Assembly (NCBI GenBank): GCA_040756085.1
Contig: JBFMAE010000372.1
Coordinates: 1-12,589, forward strand
Length of the DNA: 12,589 bases
Source: JBFMAE01 sp040756085
GTDB taxonomy: Bacteria > Desulfobacterota > BSN033 > UBA1163
Reading direction: 5' to 3'
In this document: positions 1 to 9,000 of the stretch, piece by piece
Layout: every line of letters starts with the position of its first letter
Position numbering within the stretch: the stretch's first letter is position 1
The notes under the pieces: model-generated
What the model was told of the DNA's origin: nothing
Databases searched by the model: none
What the model saw: only the letters and a program-made list of their open reading frames with translations
Made by a program: the position numbers and the translations under genes

Positions 1-2274
1 CGCATGACAGATGCGGCGAGATTCACCTTCAGTTTGTTCTCGAAGTGCTTCGCCACTCAACCCCTCGGTCTTAGCAATCAGTTCCGCAAGCAGCCAGCGG
101 AGGGAGCCAACCCCTGTGTCAAATCGGACAAGGGCATATACAAAATCAGCCAATTTCTCTTCAGACGGTAGCTTCCCGAAAACATCCATTCCTTTGGGGA
201 TGTAAGACTCTTTCATCATCTGCAGACGATCGTGTATTTCGTGTAGATACTCTTGAAAATTATCATGCGTGGGTATAGTGCCATCAAGCAGATTGAGTGC
301 TAAGACCTGATCCATGATCATATGCTTAATGGTATGGGCACGCGCCGGCTCAGTGTCACTATAACGGTTGTATTCATCGAGCAGCCGCGCACACTGATCG
401 AGATTGCCGTAAAGCTCTCCTTTTACCATGACCGTCTGCATGTGGTCGACCAACACCGCATTGCTCCGCCGTTTTGCAATGGCCCCCTCGGCAGGGTTAT
501 CCGCATTGTAAATGTAGAGATGTGGCATGCTGTCTATGCAGATGTCCGGAAAGCAGCCTGATGAAAGGCCTGTCGATTTGCCCGGCAGAAATTCGAGATT
601 ACCATGCGTGCCAACATGAATCATCACATCGGCACGAAACTCGCGTGAGAGCCATTTGTAAGTTGCGATATACTGATGGGGTGGAGGCACATCGGGATCA
701 TGGAGAATCTTGCAGACTTGTCCGTCACATCGTGCACCCGCACAACCCCGCTTTGGCTGAACACAGACCACAGCATTTCCGAACCTGACACCCGTGACAA
801 GAATTTTGCCATCATAAACCATCGCAGCAGGAATCCCATCTTTCGGTTCTCCGGGTGGATTGCCCCACACATCTTTCATCCGGTGCCGTGTCCGCTCAGG
901 CAATTCATCAAACCACTCTTGATACCGTTCCTTTGATACCATCGAGAGCACTCCACCTTTGTCGACAATCTCTTCAACAGTTGTCCAGCGGAATTCAGAA
1001 ATGGCCTTCCGGTTCAAGATGGTCTCGATCAGCTCTTTCCCGCTTGAAGGCGGATCGGTGGCATAACCTTCCGCAGCAAGCCGTTTCAGAATATCTGCAA
1101 CGGTTTGAGGTGTGTCAAGATGCGCACCGCCTCCCACTGTCGCCTCGACGGAAGCGCACGGGTTATTGTGCAGAATAAACGCAATCCGTTTTTCATGATT
1201 GGGTTTCATCTTCAAAGTCACCCAGTGCGTTACACGATCGGCAAAACGCTCTATCCGATCATGAATCATCTCATACGACTCTTCTTCAGGTTGCGTCACA
1301 CCTCGTGAAGCCCCAATGATCATTGGCTCGATCACACCTTCAAATTCAGGCATGGCGATACTCCATGCGACCTGTTGACCGAGCCCGCTTGGATCATGAA
1401 GCCATTGTTCTGCATTTTTATAGTATGATATGATCGGACAGAACAGCGGACGATTGATCCGTTTCATCATTTCGATGCTAGAGGGTACATCCGCAGCTTC
1501 GATTTCACCTTTCATGTTTCCGAGGAAAAAAACGGTCAATTTAATGATGCCGTCCACCAACGGGCTGCCGTCCTTCATCAGAAACCGCTCTACAACCTCT
1601 ACCCCCCCAAGATTTCCGAGGTTCGGATCTTTGAGCGGATACAGGAAAACAGGTATGACACCGACCCCACGCCTCTCAAGGGCTGAAACAAGCGAATCCT
1701 CTATCTGAAGATTACCTGTTGCCCATGCCGAACGTGAAAAAAGAATGCCCACATAGGAACTTGGCTTAGTGGAAAGCTGAACCCCATACCAGGAGAGATA
1801 CGAATCCGTATCCTGAAAAACCCTCCCATCTGCAGGATGAAAGATACCCTGCCAGGGCATCACCATGGGCTTGGCATAAGTAACCGACCGATCGAAGAGA
1901 TGATGCATAAAATACTTGAGCATATTTCCAATATTATCTCTGCCGTTAAAGAGAATGTAGCGGTAGACGGTTGCAACAATCTCTGGTGCAACCGAAGAGA
2001 GTGCCCAGAGCGATGGATCACTGCCGATCACGACGACTGGAATACGGTCCCGCAATTCCGAAATCTCCGGCTCAATTTCGTCCCAGAAGGCATCGTTCGT
2101 ACGGTAGAGCAGGATGGCATCTGCCCTGCGCATACATGACTTGACCTCCTCCAAAATCCCTGGGACGGTGTTCAGCTGCTTAGTCGAAAAAGATGAAATG
2201 TTGATTCCGAATTCATCGGCTGCTTCCTTGATGAGCGGCAGATAACTTGACCACATAATGGAGAAAAGTTTCAT
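1..2274 (-). CDS. cobN: CobN / magnesium-chelatase subunit H family protein, 5' 758 codons (runs off window)
   Basis: The frame is open without a stop from the ATG at 2274 to the window edge, giving 758 of the roughly 1,200-1,400 residues usual for the family. A GGGGAGG ribosome site lies just upstream. Family hallmarks are visible: LDTPQTV at about residues 382-388, VGTHGNLEFLPGK at about 553-566, and NADNPAEGAIAKRRS at about 585-600. These match the conserved GTHG-LEWLPGK and NNP-EA-IAKRRS blocks of CobN, ChlH and BchH, large cytoplasmic subunits that bind the tetrapyrrole during metal insertion. It is the last visible gene of the operon, 18 bases after the ABC-2 permease. No CobS, CobT, ChlI or ChlD partner is in view. 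CobN-like proteins in uptake loci, such as HmuS of Bacteroidetes, act outside B12 synthesis, so this one may remove or exchange a metal rather than make cobalamin. The family is certain, the substrate is not. Confidence 0.9.
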   Translation of the reverse strand, partial: MKLFSIMWSSYLPLIKEAADEFGINISSFSTKQLNTVPGILEEVKSCMRRADAILLYRTNDAFWDEIEPEISELRDRIPVVVIGSDPSLWALSSVAPEIVATVYRYILFNGRDNIGNMLKYFMHHLFDRSVTYAKPMVMPWQGIFHPADGRVFQDTDSYLSWYGVQLSTKPSSYVGILFSRSAWATGNLQIEDSLVSALERRGVGVIPVFLYPLKDPNLGNLGGVEVVERFLMKDGSPLVDGIIKLTVFFLGNMKGEIEAADVPSSIEMMKRINRPLFCPIISYYKNAEQWLHDPSGLGQQVAWSIAMPEFEGVIEPMIIGASRGVTQPEEESYEMIHDRIERFADRVTHWVTLKMKPNHEKRIAFILHNNPCASVEATVGGGAHLDTPQTVADILKRLAAEGYATDPPSSGKELIETILNRKAISEFRWTTVEEIVDKGGVLSMVSKERYQEWFDELPERTRHRMKDVWGNPPGEPKDGIPAAMVYDGKILVTGVRFGNAVVCVQPKRGCAGARCDGQVCKILHDPDVPPPHQYIATYKWLSREFRADVMIHVGTHGNLEFLPGKSTGLSSGCFPDICIDSMPHLYIYNADNPAEGAIAKRRSNAVLVDHMQTVMVKGELYGNLDQCARLLDEYNRYSDTEPARAHTIKHMIMDQVLALNLLDGTIPTHDNFQEYLHEIHDRLQMMKESYIPKGMDVFGKLPSEEKLADFVYALVRFDTGVGSLRWLLAELIAKTEGLSGEALREQTEGESRRICHA

Positions 2275-2292
2275 CGTTGCCTCCCCGATCGA

Positions 2293-3039
2293 TTATTCAT
2301 TGTATTTTTTAATAATCCTTGATCCATAGATAAAGGAAATCGTGCTAAAGATTATCAAAACAGCGAAAGAGATCAGCCCTTCCACATCCAGCACGGATTT
2401 TCTGATGGCGATGTTCGTATGGGTTAAAGGCATAAGATAGTGGATGGGTTTAACCACCCCCGGTATTTTATCTATGGGGAAGAAAGTCCCGCTGAAAAAT
2501 GCCATAGGCATAATAAAGAAATTTGAATAGGTGGCTGTATCCTCATGTGATTTGGAAAGCATCCCCGTTATCACTCCCAGATTGGCAAAGAGGAAGCAGT
2601 TAAGGAATAGGGTCAGCATAAAAAAGGGTGTCATAGAAAAATGGGGCGTTGTGAAAAAACCGACGATCACGATCAGCAAGGATGCGAAAAGACCTTTCAC
2701 CATGCCTGCAAGCACCTCTCCGATCATGATTGATGAGGGGTTAATAGGGGCCTGAACAAAGACTTGAAAGGTCTTGAAATAGAGCCTGTTGAGGTTCAGT
2801 GCGCTCGCCACCCACGTATAAGAGTTATTCATGGAACTCATGGCCACCAGACCTGGGATAAGAAATGTGAGATAATCGGTCTCCTGAATCCGCACATTTC
2901 TCCCAAGTCCCAGTCCAAATGCAATCAGGTAGATGAGGGGTACGACCATGGCAGAAAAGAGATATCCCAACCTCAGGAGTTTCCTTCTGAAAAGGAGCAT
3001 CTCTCTGAGAAAAATTGGATACCATTTGATAGTGCTCAT
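2293..3039 (-). CDS. ABC-2 type transporter permease
   Basis: A 248-residue integral membrane protein with about six hydrophobic segments (near residues 25-46, 55-75, 107-128, 136-160, 172-186 and 221-240). The block FFSGTFFPIDKIP at 181-193 is the ABC-2 family signature seen in DrrB, NodJ and related exporters. The start ATG overlaps the stop of the upstream ATPase as ATGA (3036-3039), and GGGGGAG lies upstream of it, so the two are translationally coupled and should form one transporter. ABC-2 systems usually export drugs, polysaccharides or lipids, and some move haem-related compounds or metals. Its place between an importer and a CobN-like gene is unusual. The cargo cannot be read from the sequence. 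Confidence 0.88.
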   Translation of the reverse strand: MSTIKWYPIFLREMLLFRRKLLRLGYLFSAMVVPLIYLIAFGLGLGRNVRIQETDYLTFLIPGLVAMSSMNNSYTWVASALNLNRLYFKTFQVFVQAPINPSSIMIGEVLAGMVKGLFASLLIVIVGFFTTPHFSMTPFFMLTLFLNCFLFANLGVITGMLSKSHEDTATYSNFFIMPMAFFSGTFFPIDKIPGVVKPIHYLMPLTHTNIAIRKSVLDVEGLISFAVLIIFSTISFIYGSRIIKKYNE

Positions 3040-3869
3040 TCTATCCGCTCCCCCGTGAGTTTTATGAAAACGTCTTCAAGATTTGACCGCCTGATTGTCA
3101 CCCCATCATCTCTTCCCCGTGCTATCTCGATGGCATCCTCTCTGGTTTTAACGATATGCTGGATCAATCTCCCGTCATGCTTGATAAACTCAACCGCATA
3201 ATCTCCCACCATGGCCTTTAGGTTCTCCGGGCTGTCCAGGGCTATCAAGATGCCCTTCGAGAGGATTCCGACCCTATCGCATAGGGCCTCTGCCTCTTCG
3301 ATATAATGTGTCGTGATCACGACTGTTCTTCCGTCAATCCTCGTTTTCCTGATGATATTCCCCATCTGTCGCCTGATCTGGGGGTCGAGCCCGATGGAGG
3401 GTTCATCGAGAAACAGCACAGAAGGTTCGGTAAGCAGTGCTCTAGAAAGGAGAAGCCTTCTCTGCATGCCGCCAGAAAAACCCGAAACGACAGAACCTCT
3501 TCTGCTCCAAAGATCAACCATCTCAAGAGATTCTTTGATTTTCATTCTGAGATCTTTCACTCCGTGGAGCATTCCATAGATAAGCAAATTCTCATGTGCG
3601 GTGAGTTCCCTGTCGAGGTTGTTCTCCTGGGGGACAACGCCAATCCGTCTCTTTATTTCGAAGGGGTTATTTACAACATTAAAACCATCGATCATGCATT
3701 TTCCGGAATCAGGCCTGCTTAATGTTGTAAGCATCTTGACCAGAGTGGTTTTGCCTGCACCATTCGGTCCTAAAAGACCAAAAACCTCACCTTTATCAAT
3801 CTTAAATGACACATCCTGAACAGCTCTGATATTCCCATAACTCTTTGTTAATCCATTTACCTCGATCAT
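3036..3869 (-). CDS. ABC-2 type transporter ATP-binding protein (DrrA/CcmA-like)
   Basis: A 277-residue ABC ATPase with every motif intact: Walker A GPNGAGKT at 34-41, Q-loop Gln81, signature FSGGM at 131-135, Walker B VLFLDE at 151-156 and H-loop His188. The signature FSGGMQRR and the tail after residue 200, ending in a NLEDVFIKLTG block, are typical of the exporter-class ABC-2 ATPases (DrrA, NatA) rather than of siderophore or B12 importers. The start at 3869 has AAGGAT upstream and lies 24 bases after the preceding ATPase gene. It overlaps the permease gene by four bases and should power it. Confidence 0.92.
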   Translation of the reverse strand: MIEVNGLTKSYGNIRAVQDVSFKIDKGEVFGLLGPNGAGKTTLVKMLTTLSRPDSGKCMIDGFNVVNNPFEIKRRIGVVPQENNLDRELTAHENLLIYGMLHGVKDLRMKIKESLEMVDLWSRRGSVVSGFSGGMQRRLLLSRALLTEPSVLFLDEPSIGLDPQIRRQMGNIIRKTRIDGRTVVITTHYIEEAEALCDRVGILSKGILIALDSPENLKAMVGDYAVEFIKHDGRLIQHIVKTREDAIEIARGRDDGVTIRRSNLEDVFIKLTGERIE

Positions 3870-3893
3870 GCATTTATCCTTGAATCCATGTAG

Positions 3894-4679
3894 TTATTTT
3901 GAATCTGAACGATCAATGACGCAATGCAATACCTGGATGTGGGGATAGCCGTTATCCCTTCGAACGACCACCTCCACGCCATAAACCTCACGGATGTTCT
4001 TCGGTGTTATCACCTCGGAAGGCGTCCCTATGGAAAAGACTTTTCCTTCATTCAGCATCAGGATGGTGTCAGAAAATCTGGCCGCCAGGTTCAGGTCGTG
4101 CATGGCCATCATGGCACCTATCCCCTTGTTTTTTATCAATGTGGCGATCGTTCCCAAAACCTCCAGTTGATGGCGCAAGTCCAGGTTACTTGTCGGCTCG
4201 TCCAGTAATAAGTATTCTGGCTCCTGAGCCAGAGCGCGGGCCAACAACACTTTTTGGGCCTGTCCGCCGCTGAGTTGTTCCACGTCCCGCATGCCTAAGT
4301 CTTCTATGTTCATTTCGCTGAGGATATTGGCGGTTATCCGCAGATCCTTTTCGGAAGGTCGCCATGAGAGATACGGTTTTCTCCCCGTCAATACCATCTC
4401 GAAGACCGTCATTGGAAACTTGACAGGCATGTTTTGGGGCACATATCCGAGGTATTTCGCCAGTTCTCTTCGAGACATACGGGTTGTATCCCTGTCTTCG
4501 ATCAGAATTGATCCTCGGACAGGCTTGAGGATTCGAACGATGCATTTGAGTAAGGTTGTTTTGCCCGCACCGTTAGGCCCCACAACACTCAGGATTCGTC
4601 TTCCTTCCACCCTTGCTTCGATTCCTTCAAGGATCTTCGTACTCCCGTAGTCAAAAAATAAGTCGATTATCTCCAACAT
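3894..4679 (-). CDS. FecE/BtuD-type iron-chelate or cobalamin importer ATPase
   Basis: A 261-residue ABC ATPase. Walker A GPNGAGKT is at 34-41, Q-loop Gln82, signature LSGGQ at 136-140, Walker B LLLDEP at 157-162 and H-loop His194 within AMHDLNLAARFSD. This pattern is characteristic of the FepC/FecE/BtuD class that drives uptake of siderophores, haem or cobalamin. The frame extends further upstream, but the start at 4679 is preferred: it shares its A with the stop codon of the permease (TGATG), and the residues before it do not look like ABC ATPase. It pairs with the permease at 4679-5713 and the binding protein at 5710-6765. Confidence 0.93.
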   Translation of the reverse strand: MLEIIDLFFDYGSTKILEGIEARVEGRRILSVVGPNGAGKTTLLKCIVRILKPVRGSILIEDRDTTRMSRRELAKYLGYVPQNMPVKFPMTVFEMVLTGRKPYLSWRPSEKDLRITANILSEMNIEDLGMRDVEQLSGGQAQKVLLARALAQEPEYLLLDEPTSNLDLRHQLEVLGTIATLIKNKGIGAMMAMHDLNLAARFSDTILMLNEGKVFSIGTPSEVITPKNIREVYGVEVVVRRDNGYPHIQVLHCVIDRSDSK

Positions 4680-5713
4680 CACCAGTATTCCTTGGATCGC
4701 TTCATTAAGAGATAGAAGAAAAACGGCACACCAATGAAGGAGGTTACAATCCCTATGGGAATAACCTGAGGGGCCCATAGCGTCCGTCCCAATGTATCCG
4801 CTGCCACTACGACCAAAGCCCCCACCAAGCCTGAAGCTGGCAAGAGAAACCGATGGTCGCTTCCGATTACCATGCGTGTGATATGGGGTGAGACAAGCCC
4901 CACAAAGCCTATGACACCTGTGAAGCAGATGCAACCCGCGGTCATCAGAGAAGCGGCTACTACGCCCGACATTCTCAGTCGACTTACGTCCACCCCAAGA
5001 GCGAGGGCTGATTCGTCGCCGGCAGCTAAGAGATTAAAATCCCATGCGTGCCGTAAAAGCATCGGAAAGGGTGTCAAGACCATCGCCGCAGCCAAACCGA
5101 TCTCACGCCATCCCGCCTTGGAGAGGCTGCCGAAAAACCAGAATACGATCTCTTGGATCTGTTCCATGGTACCCATGTACTGAAAGAGCGATGTGAGGGA
5201 AGAGAACAAGAACATCTGTGCGATACCGGTCAGAATCATGGTCTCAGAAGAGGCGCGTTTCATTTTGGCAACGACCAAAATCAGGAATGCTGAAATCAAG
5301 GAAAACACAAACGCTCCGCAGGCTACCAGGTATGTTTGAAAGCCACCACCGAAAAAGAGAATCACAGTTACAGCCCCGAAACCCGCACCTGATCCGATCC
5401 CGAGAGTGAATGGGGAGGCGAGGGGGTTTCGCAGGATCGCCTGAAAGACGGCGCCAGCAAGTCCCAGCCCGAATCCTACGATTGCTGCCATTATGACGCG
5501 GGGAAGCCGAAGCATCCAGACGATGCTGTGGCCACGGCCAGTATTCTTGAGAAGAGACGATAAAACATCCCAGGGACCTATTTCCGAGGCGCCAATAGAA
5601 AGTCCGACCGCCATCGTTCCGATAAGTAACAGGATGGCGAAATAAAGGAATAGCTTTTTGCCTCCGGTTCGCCTCTTATAGAGGTAGCAGAGGACTTCGG
5701 AGTTAGCGTTCAT
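4679..5713 (-). CDS. FecCD/BtuC-family importer permease
   Basis: A 344-residue, highly hydrophobic protein of the usual family length, expected to carry about ten transmembrane segments. The block GAVFQAILRNPLASPFTLGI is the family signature (G-x-QxxxRNPLA-P-xLG). A second conserved region, FVGLVSPHITRMVIG, lies in the C-terminal part. Together they place it with BtuC, FecCD, FepDG and HmuU. The ATG at 5713 was chosen because it forms an ATGA overlap with the end of the binding-protein gene; a GTG nine bases upstream (5722) is an alternative. It forms the importer channel with the ATPase downstream. Substrates in the family include ferric siderophores, haem, cobalamin and other metal chelates. 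Confidence 0.93.
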   Translation of the reverse strand: MNANSEVLCYLYKRRTGGKKLFLYFAILLLIGTMAVGLSIGASEIGPWDVLSSLLKNTGRGHSIVWMLRLPRVIMAAIVGFGLGLAGAVFQAILRNPLASPFTLGIGSGAGFGAVTVILFFGGGFQTYLVACGAFVFSLISAFLILVVAKMKRASSETMILTGIAQMFLFSSLTSLFQYMGTMEQIQEIVFWFFGSLSKAGWREIGLAAAMVLTPFPMLLRHAWDFNLLAAGDESALALGVDVSRLRMSGVVAASLMTAGCICFTGVIGFVGLVSPHITRMVIGSDHRFLLPASGLVGALVVVAADTLGRTLWAPQVIPIGIVTSFIGVPFFFYLLMKRSKEYW

Positions 5714-6765
5714 TCTCTCCACTGCTTGACATCATCCGACACGAAAACACCCCTATATGGAACACTTTGAAATGTTTCCAGATACGTCCGGTGAAGTGCT
5801 ATGGGATCAAATTCCGAAAAGAGGTCGGGATGAATCCACCGGACCATGTGGCCGACACCGATAATGGCCCGCGGTCCGGTCCAGATGGCACTGTCCATGA
5901 CGTGGACGTTTCCGGATATCACTGCCGGAATGTGATGCCAAGTGGGACGCCGCATGATGGCGTCACGTCGATGGTTAAAAGGAATTGCGTTTTTGAGGCT
6001 GTAGCCGTTGCCATAGGAGGCTGCCTTAATGATCACCTCTGGATTCTTAGTCAAGACCCATTCAGGCGTAACCCTGGGAAAAGGGATGGATAGGCTGGTA
6101 GCGATGTTGTTCCCACCGGCAAGGATACACATTTCGTGCCCTCCGGAATCGGGCCCTGCGGCATGGTAGTCGCTGTAGCTTTCAATGTAGACTGCAGGAC
6201 GACGAGAGGTTCGGGCAAACCTTCCCTGGATCATTTTTAGATGCCGCCGGTGCCACTCACAAAAGTGTTCGGCTTCTTGCTGCCGGTCAAGAAGAAGGCC
6301 AAGGATGCGAACTTCCTGCTCCAGCCTGTCAAGCTTGTAGAAATCGAGGCGCAGCACTTGAATTCCGAGTAGATTCGCTTTCTGTTCTAACGTCGGCCCT
6401 GGATTTCTGCCGTATGCGACCACGACATCTGGAGTCAACAAAACGATGGCTTCCAAATCAGGATCTCGCCAACTGCCGACCTTGGGTCTTTTGACCAAAT
6501 CGCCCCAGAATTCTGGCTCCCGGACAATTTCGGAAAACACGCCCACAATATTCTCTTCGGCTTTTAAAGTTCGAAGGACCTCCAGGACATCGGAGTTTAA
6601 GGCTACGATCCTGCGGACAGGATGTTGTACGTTTACTATCCTTCGCAAAGCGTCCTTGATAGTCAACGCCGCCTCCTTGGCCGAGGTTACTCGGGAACTA
6701 AAAAGGAGTGCGGCGGTAAAGCCAACCATCAGAAGTCCCTTTTGAAGAAGCTTTCGACACGGCAT
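5710..6765 (-). CDS. Periplasmic metal-chelate/cobalamin binding protein (BtuF/FepB-like)
   Basis: A 351-residue precursor. The N-terminus has basic residues (CRKLLQK), a hydrophobic stretch and a likely signal peptidase I site after TSA at about residue 29. The mature part begins TIKDALRRIVNVQHPVRRIV and continues with a long helix-rich body, matching the COG0614 class of periplasmic binding proteins (BtuF, FhuD, FepB). There is no lipobox cysteine. The start at 6765 is favoured because the signal peptide begins there and the ATG sits one base after the receptor's stop (TAATATG); an in-frame extension to 6864 would overlap the receptor gene. No strong ribosome site is visible, so translation is probably coupled. 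It should hand the receptor's cargo to the FecCD permease. Confidence 0.88.
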   Translation of the reverse strand: MPCRKLLQKGLLMVGFTAALLFSSRVTSAKEAALTIKDALRRIVNVQHPVRRIVALNSDVLEVLRTLKAEENIVGVFSEIVREPEFWGDLVKRPKVGSWRDPDLEAIVLLTPDVVVAYGRNPGPTLEQKANLLGIQVLRLDFYKLDRLEQEVRILGLLLDRQQEAEHFCEWHRRHLKMIQGRFARTSRRPAVYIESYSDYHAAGPDSGGHEMCILAGGNNIATSLSIPFPRVTPEWVLTKNPEVIIKAASYGNGYSLKNAIPFNHRRDAIMRRPTWHHIPAVISGNVHVMDSAIWTGPRAIIGVGHMVRWIHPDLFSEFDPIALHRTYLETFQSVPYRGVFVSDDVKQWRE

Positions 6766-6766
6766 A

Positions 6767-8962
6767 TTAGTATCGTAAAGTACACTCGGCAAAAAATGTC
6801 TGGCCCATGGGTAAGTAGTATTCATAATATTTTTTGTTAAGAATATTATCCACAGAAAGAGCAAACTCCATCCACTTCAAAGGAGTCACTGTCAGCTTGC
6901 CATCCATAAAAAAAGCTGGTTCATAAGTGCCGTAGACACCATCTTCAGTGTCCTTATTTTTCGAATCATTATAGATCTTGCTGAAATAACGGCCTACCAG
7001 ACTTCCTTTGAACCATTTGTAGTATATATCCATACCTAAGTTCCAGGCCGTCTTGGGAATACCTGTAACCTGCTTGCCCTCGGCATCAGGGTCTGTGGGA
7101 CTTTCCTTTATCTTGGCGTCGGTATAGGTGAAATTCCCCCAGAGACTGAGCCAATTTGTCACTTTCTGAGAGGTCTCGAGCTCAAGACCATAGGTTCTTG
7201 CCTTACCAGCGTTGGTTCGTATCTTGGTTGATCCCTCGGTCCTGTAATAAATCAGATCATCAATGTCGTTTCGGTAACCGGTAAGGGAAATCCGGGTCCT
7301 TTTATCAAAGAAGTATTGATCAACACCCGCTTCATAGGTCCGGACGGTTTCAGGCTTCAGGTTTGGGTTGTTCTGGTATGTCGTTCCGAAGGATGTCCAC
7401 GTTCGATAAAGCTCGTAGAGCGTGGGTGGTCGAAAAGCGTGACCGACGGAGCCTTTCAGTGTCGTATTGGCAAGCGCTTTCCACACGGCGGCAACCTTCG
7501 GACTGAATTTGGATTCGGTATTGCTTTCGTATTTGATTTCCGACCCCGGCACGCCGGAAGCACCGCTGTAGACCTTCCACCAATCATAGCGGAGGCCGAG
7601 ATAAAGGGTCAGAGGATCGAACACCCTCCATTCGTCCTGGACGAATCCAGCGTAATTCTGGGACTTACCGCCGGAATAGAAGGTGCTCGGCCCCTTACCG
7701 TGGAAGCTCCGGTAAAATGGGATGTTATAGTCATTGGTGTCGGACTTATCCATCCGAAAGGAAGTGCCCATCGTGAGGATATGGGATTCTCCGATCGGCA
7801 AATCTCCGCGCAGTTCAGTAAACCATGCCTCGTTTTCGGTAACCTTCAAGGTGCCTGGTGAATTGTAGTAATAGTACAATCCGGTGCCACTCGGCTGGGT
7901 GTATCGGTCATCCACATTAACCGTCCCCGCCTGGGCATGGACTTTGACAGGGCCAAGGATTTCCTCAAAAGAAAGAGTATACATCTGGGTTTCATTCCTC
8001 CCTATGCCCGTATAGCTGATGAAGTCACTGGGCCGAAAACGGGCGCGCTGTCCAGGTCCCACAATGGCATAGGTGGAATTGTCTCCAAAAGTTCCCATGT
8101 AGGTGTTGGGTTCCCCGTAATCGTACTCGTGGCGGCCCCAAATGCCTGTAAATGAAACCTTGCCAGTGTCAGAGAAATCAAAGCTCGCCTTGGCATTAAA
8201 GCTTTGGCGCTCCGCCCCATTTTTTCCTTTGTCTCCAACAACCCACCTTGTCGGATTCCCGTACTTATCATCCATAGGATACCCTCCGGGCACATTACCG
8301 GTTCCGGATGATATCGTTGAAACAACAGGAGTGGTTTCGTAGCCATCCGTCATCTCCCTCTCATAACCGACACGAAGGCTCAGCCGGTCCCAGAACCGAT
8401 TCCCGGCGCTCACTCGGTATCTCAAGGTATCATATGTGCCGTAACCTGCAGTAGCCTCAAGCTCAAGCTTTTTGGGTGTTTTGGTAATGATATTAATGAC
8501 GCCACCCATTGCGTTACCTCCATAAAGAGCCGATGCGGCCCCCCGAATAACCTCAATACGCTCAATGCTACTCACCGGAAGCATCCCCCACTCTAAGCCG
8601 CCTGTATAAGCATCGTTGAGGGGCTGACCATCAAGTAAGACCAAAGTGTATTGATCGCCGCTGAACCCCCGCATCCTCACGGATGCGGTCGAATCCATCA
8701 ATCCTTTGTTTCTTTTTACGAAAATTCCCGAAAGAGTCTCGAAGGTGGCATCCACGGTCTGGATATTTTGCTTCTTAAGCTCCTCCCGGGTGATAATGGT
8801 TATGCTCCCGGGGGCGTCTTCAACCTTCTTTTCGGTCTTCGTGGCGGTCACGACAATCTCTTCGAGTGTTACTTCTTTTTGTGTCTCTTCTGCCGACACC
8901 GCAGAGATGCAGAGAATCAAACTGATAATGGCTATAAAAAACGTCTTTGTCACACATTTCAT
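6767..8962 (-). CDS. TonB-dependent outer-membrane receptor
   Basis: A 731-residue receptor. It has a signal peptide of about 24 residues (cleavage after AVSA), a TonB box EEIVVTATK at 34-42, a plug domain with VRMRGF at 95-100, LLDGQPLND at 109-117 and IERIEVIRG at 133-141, then a 22-strand type barrel ending in a C-terminal aromatic residue (LRY). FRPPTLYELY near 510 and NPNLKPE near 532 are common barrel motifs. Between them there is no histidine, unlike typical haem receptors. A strong AAGGAGGGG ribosome site precedes the ATG at 8962. It is the first gene of the operon, and its leader carries two terminator-like hairpins. The cargo is probably a metal chelate, corrinoid or haem, imported into the periplasm with energy from TonB-ExbBD, which is not in the window. 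Confidence 0.93.
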   Translation of the reverse strand: MKCVTKTFFIAIISLILCISAVSAEETQKEVTLEEIVVTATKTEKKVEDAPGSITIITREELKKQNIQTVDATFETLSGIFVKRNKGLMDSTASVRMRGFSGDQYTLVLLDGQPLNDAYTGGLEWGMLPVSSIERIEVIRGAASALYGGNAMGGVINIITKTPKKLELEATAGYGTYDTLRYRVSAGNRFWDRLSLRVGYEREMTDGYETTPVVSTISSGTGNVPGGYPMDDKYGNPTRWVVGDKGKNGAERQSFNAKASFDFSDTGKVSFTGIWGRHEYDYGEPNTYMGTFGDNSTYAIVGPGQRARFRPSDFISYTGIGRNETQMYTLSFEEILGPVKVHAQAGTVNVDDRYTQPSGTGLYYYYNSPGTLKVTENEAWFTELRGDLPIGESHILTMGTSFRMDKSDTNDYNIPFYRSFHGKGPSTFYSGGKSQNYAGFVQDEWRVFDPLTLYLGLRYDWWKVYSGASGVPGSEIKYESNTESKFSPKVAAVWKALANTTLKGSVGHAFRPPTLYELYRTWTSFGTTYQNNPNLKPETVRTYEAGVDQYFFDKRTRISLTGYRNDIDDLIYYRTEGSTKIRTNAGKARTYGLELETSQKVTNWLSLWGNFTYTDAKIKESPTDPDAEGKQVTGIPKTAWNLGMDIYYKWFKGSLVGRYFSKIYNDSKNKDTEDGVYGTYEPAFFMDGKLTVTPLKWMEFALSVDNILNKKYYEYYLPMGQTFFAECTLRY

Positions 8963-9000
8963 AAAACCCCTCCTTAAAGTCCTTAGAACCCTTTCTCCCC

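Noticed and set aside
11..2139. Several short plus-strand frames over the first 2.2 kb
   Set aside because: They lie opposite one continuous minus-strand CobN-like frame with clear family motifs and have no ribosome sites or recognisable domains.
3894..4934. A longer start at 4934 for the FecE-like ATPase
   Set aside because: The extra 85 residues overlap the permease gene in another frame and do not look like ABC ATPase. The ATG at 4679 forms a TGATG junction and starts directly with family sequence.
6766..6864. N-terminal extension of the binding protein to 6864
   Set aside because: It overlaps the end of the receptor gene and would place the signal peptide at residue 34 instead of at the N-terminus.
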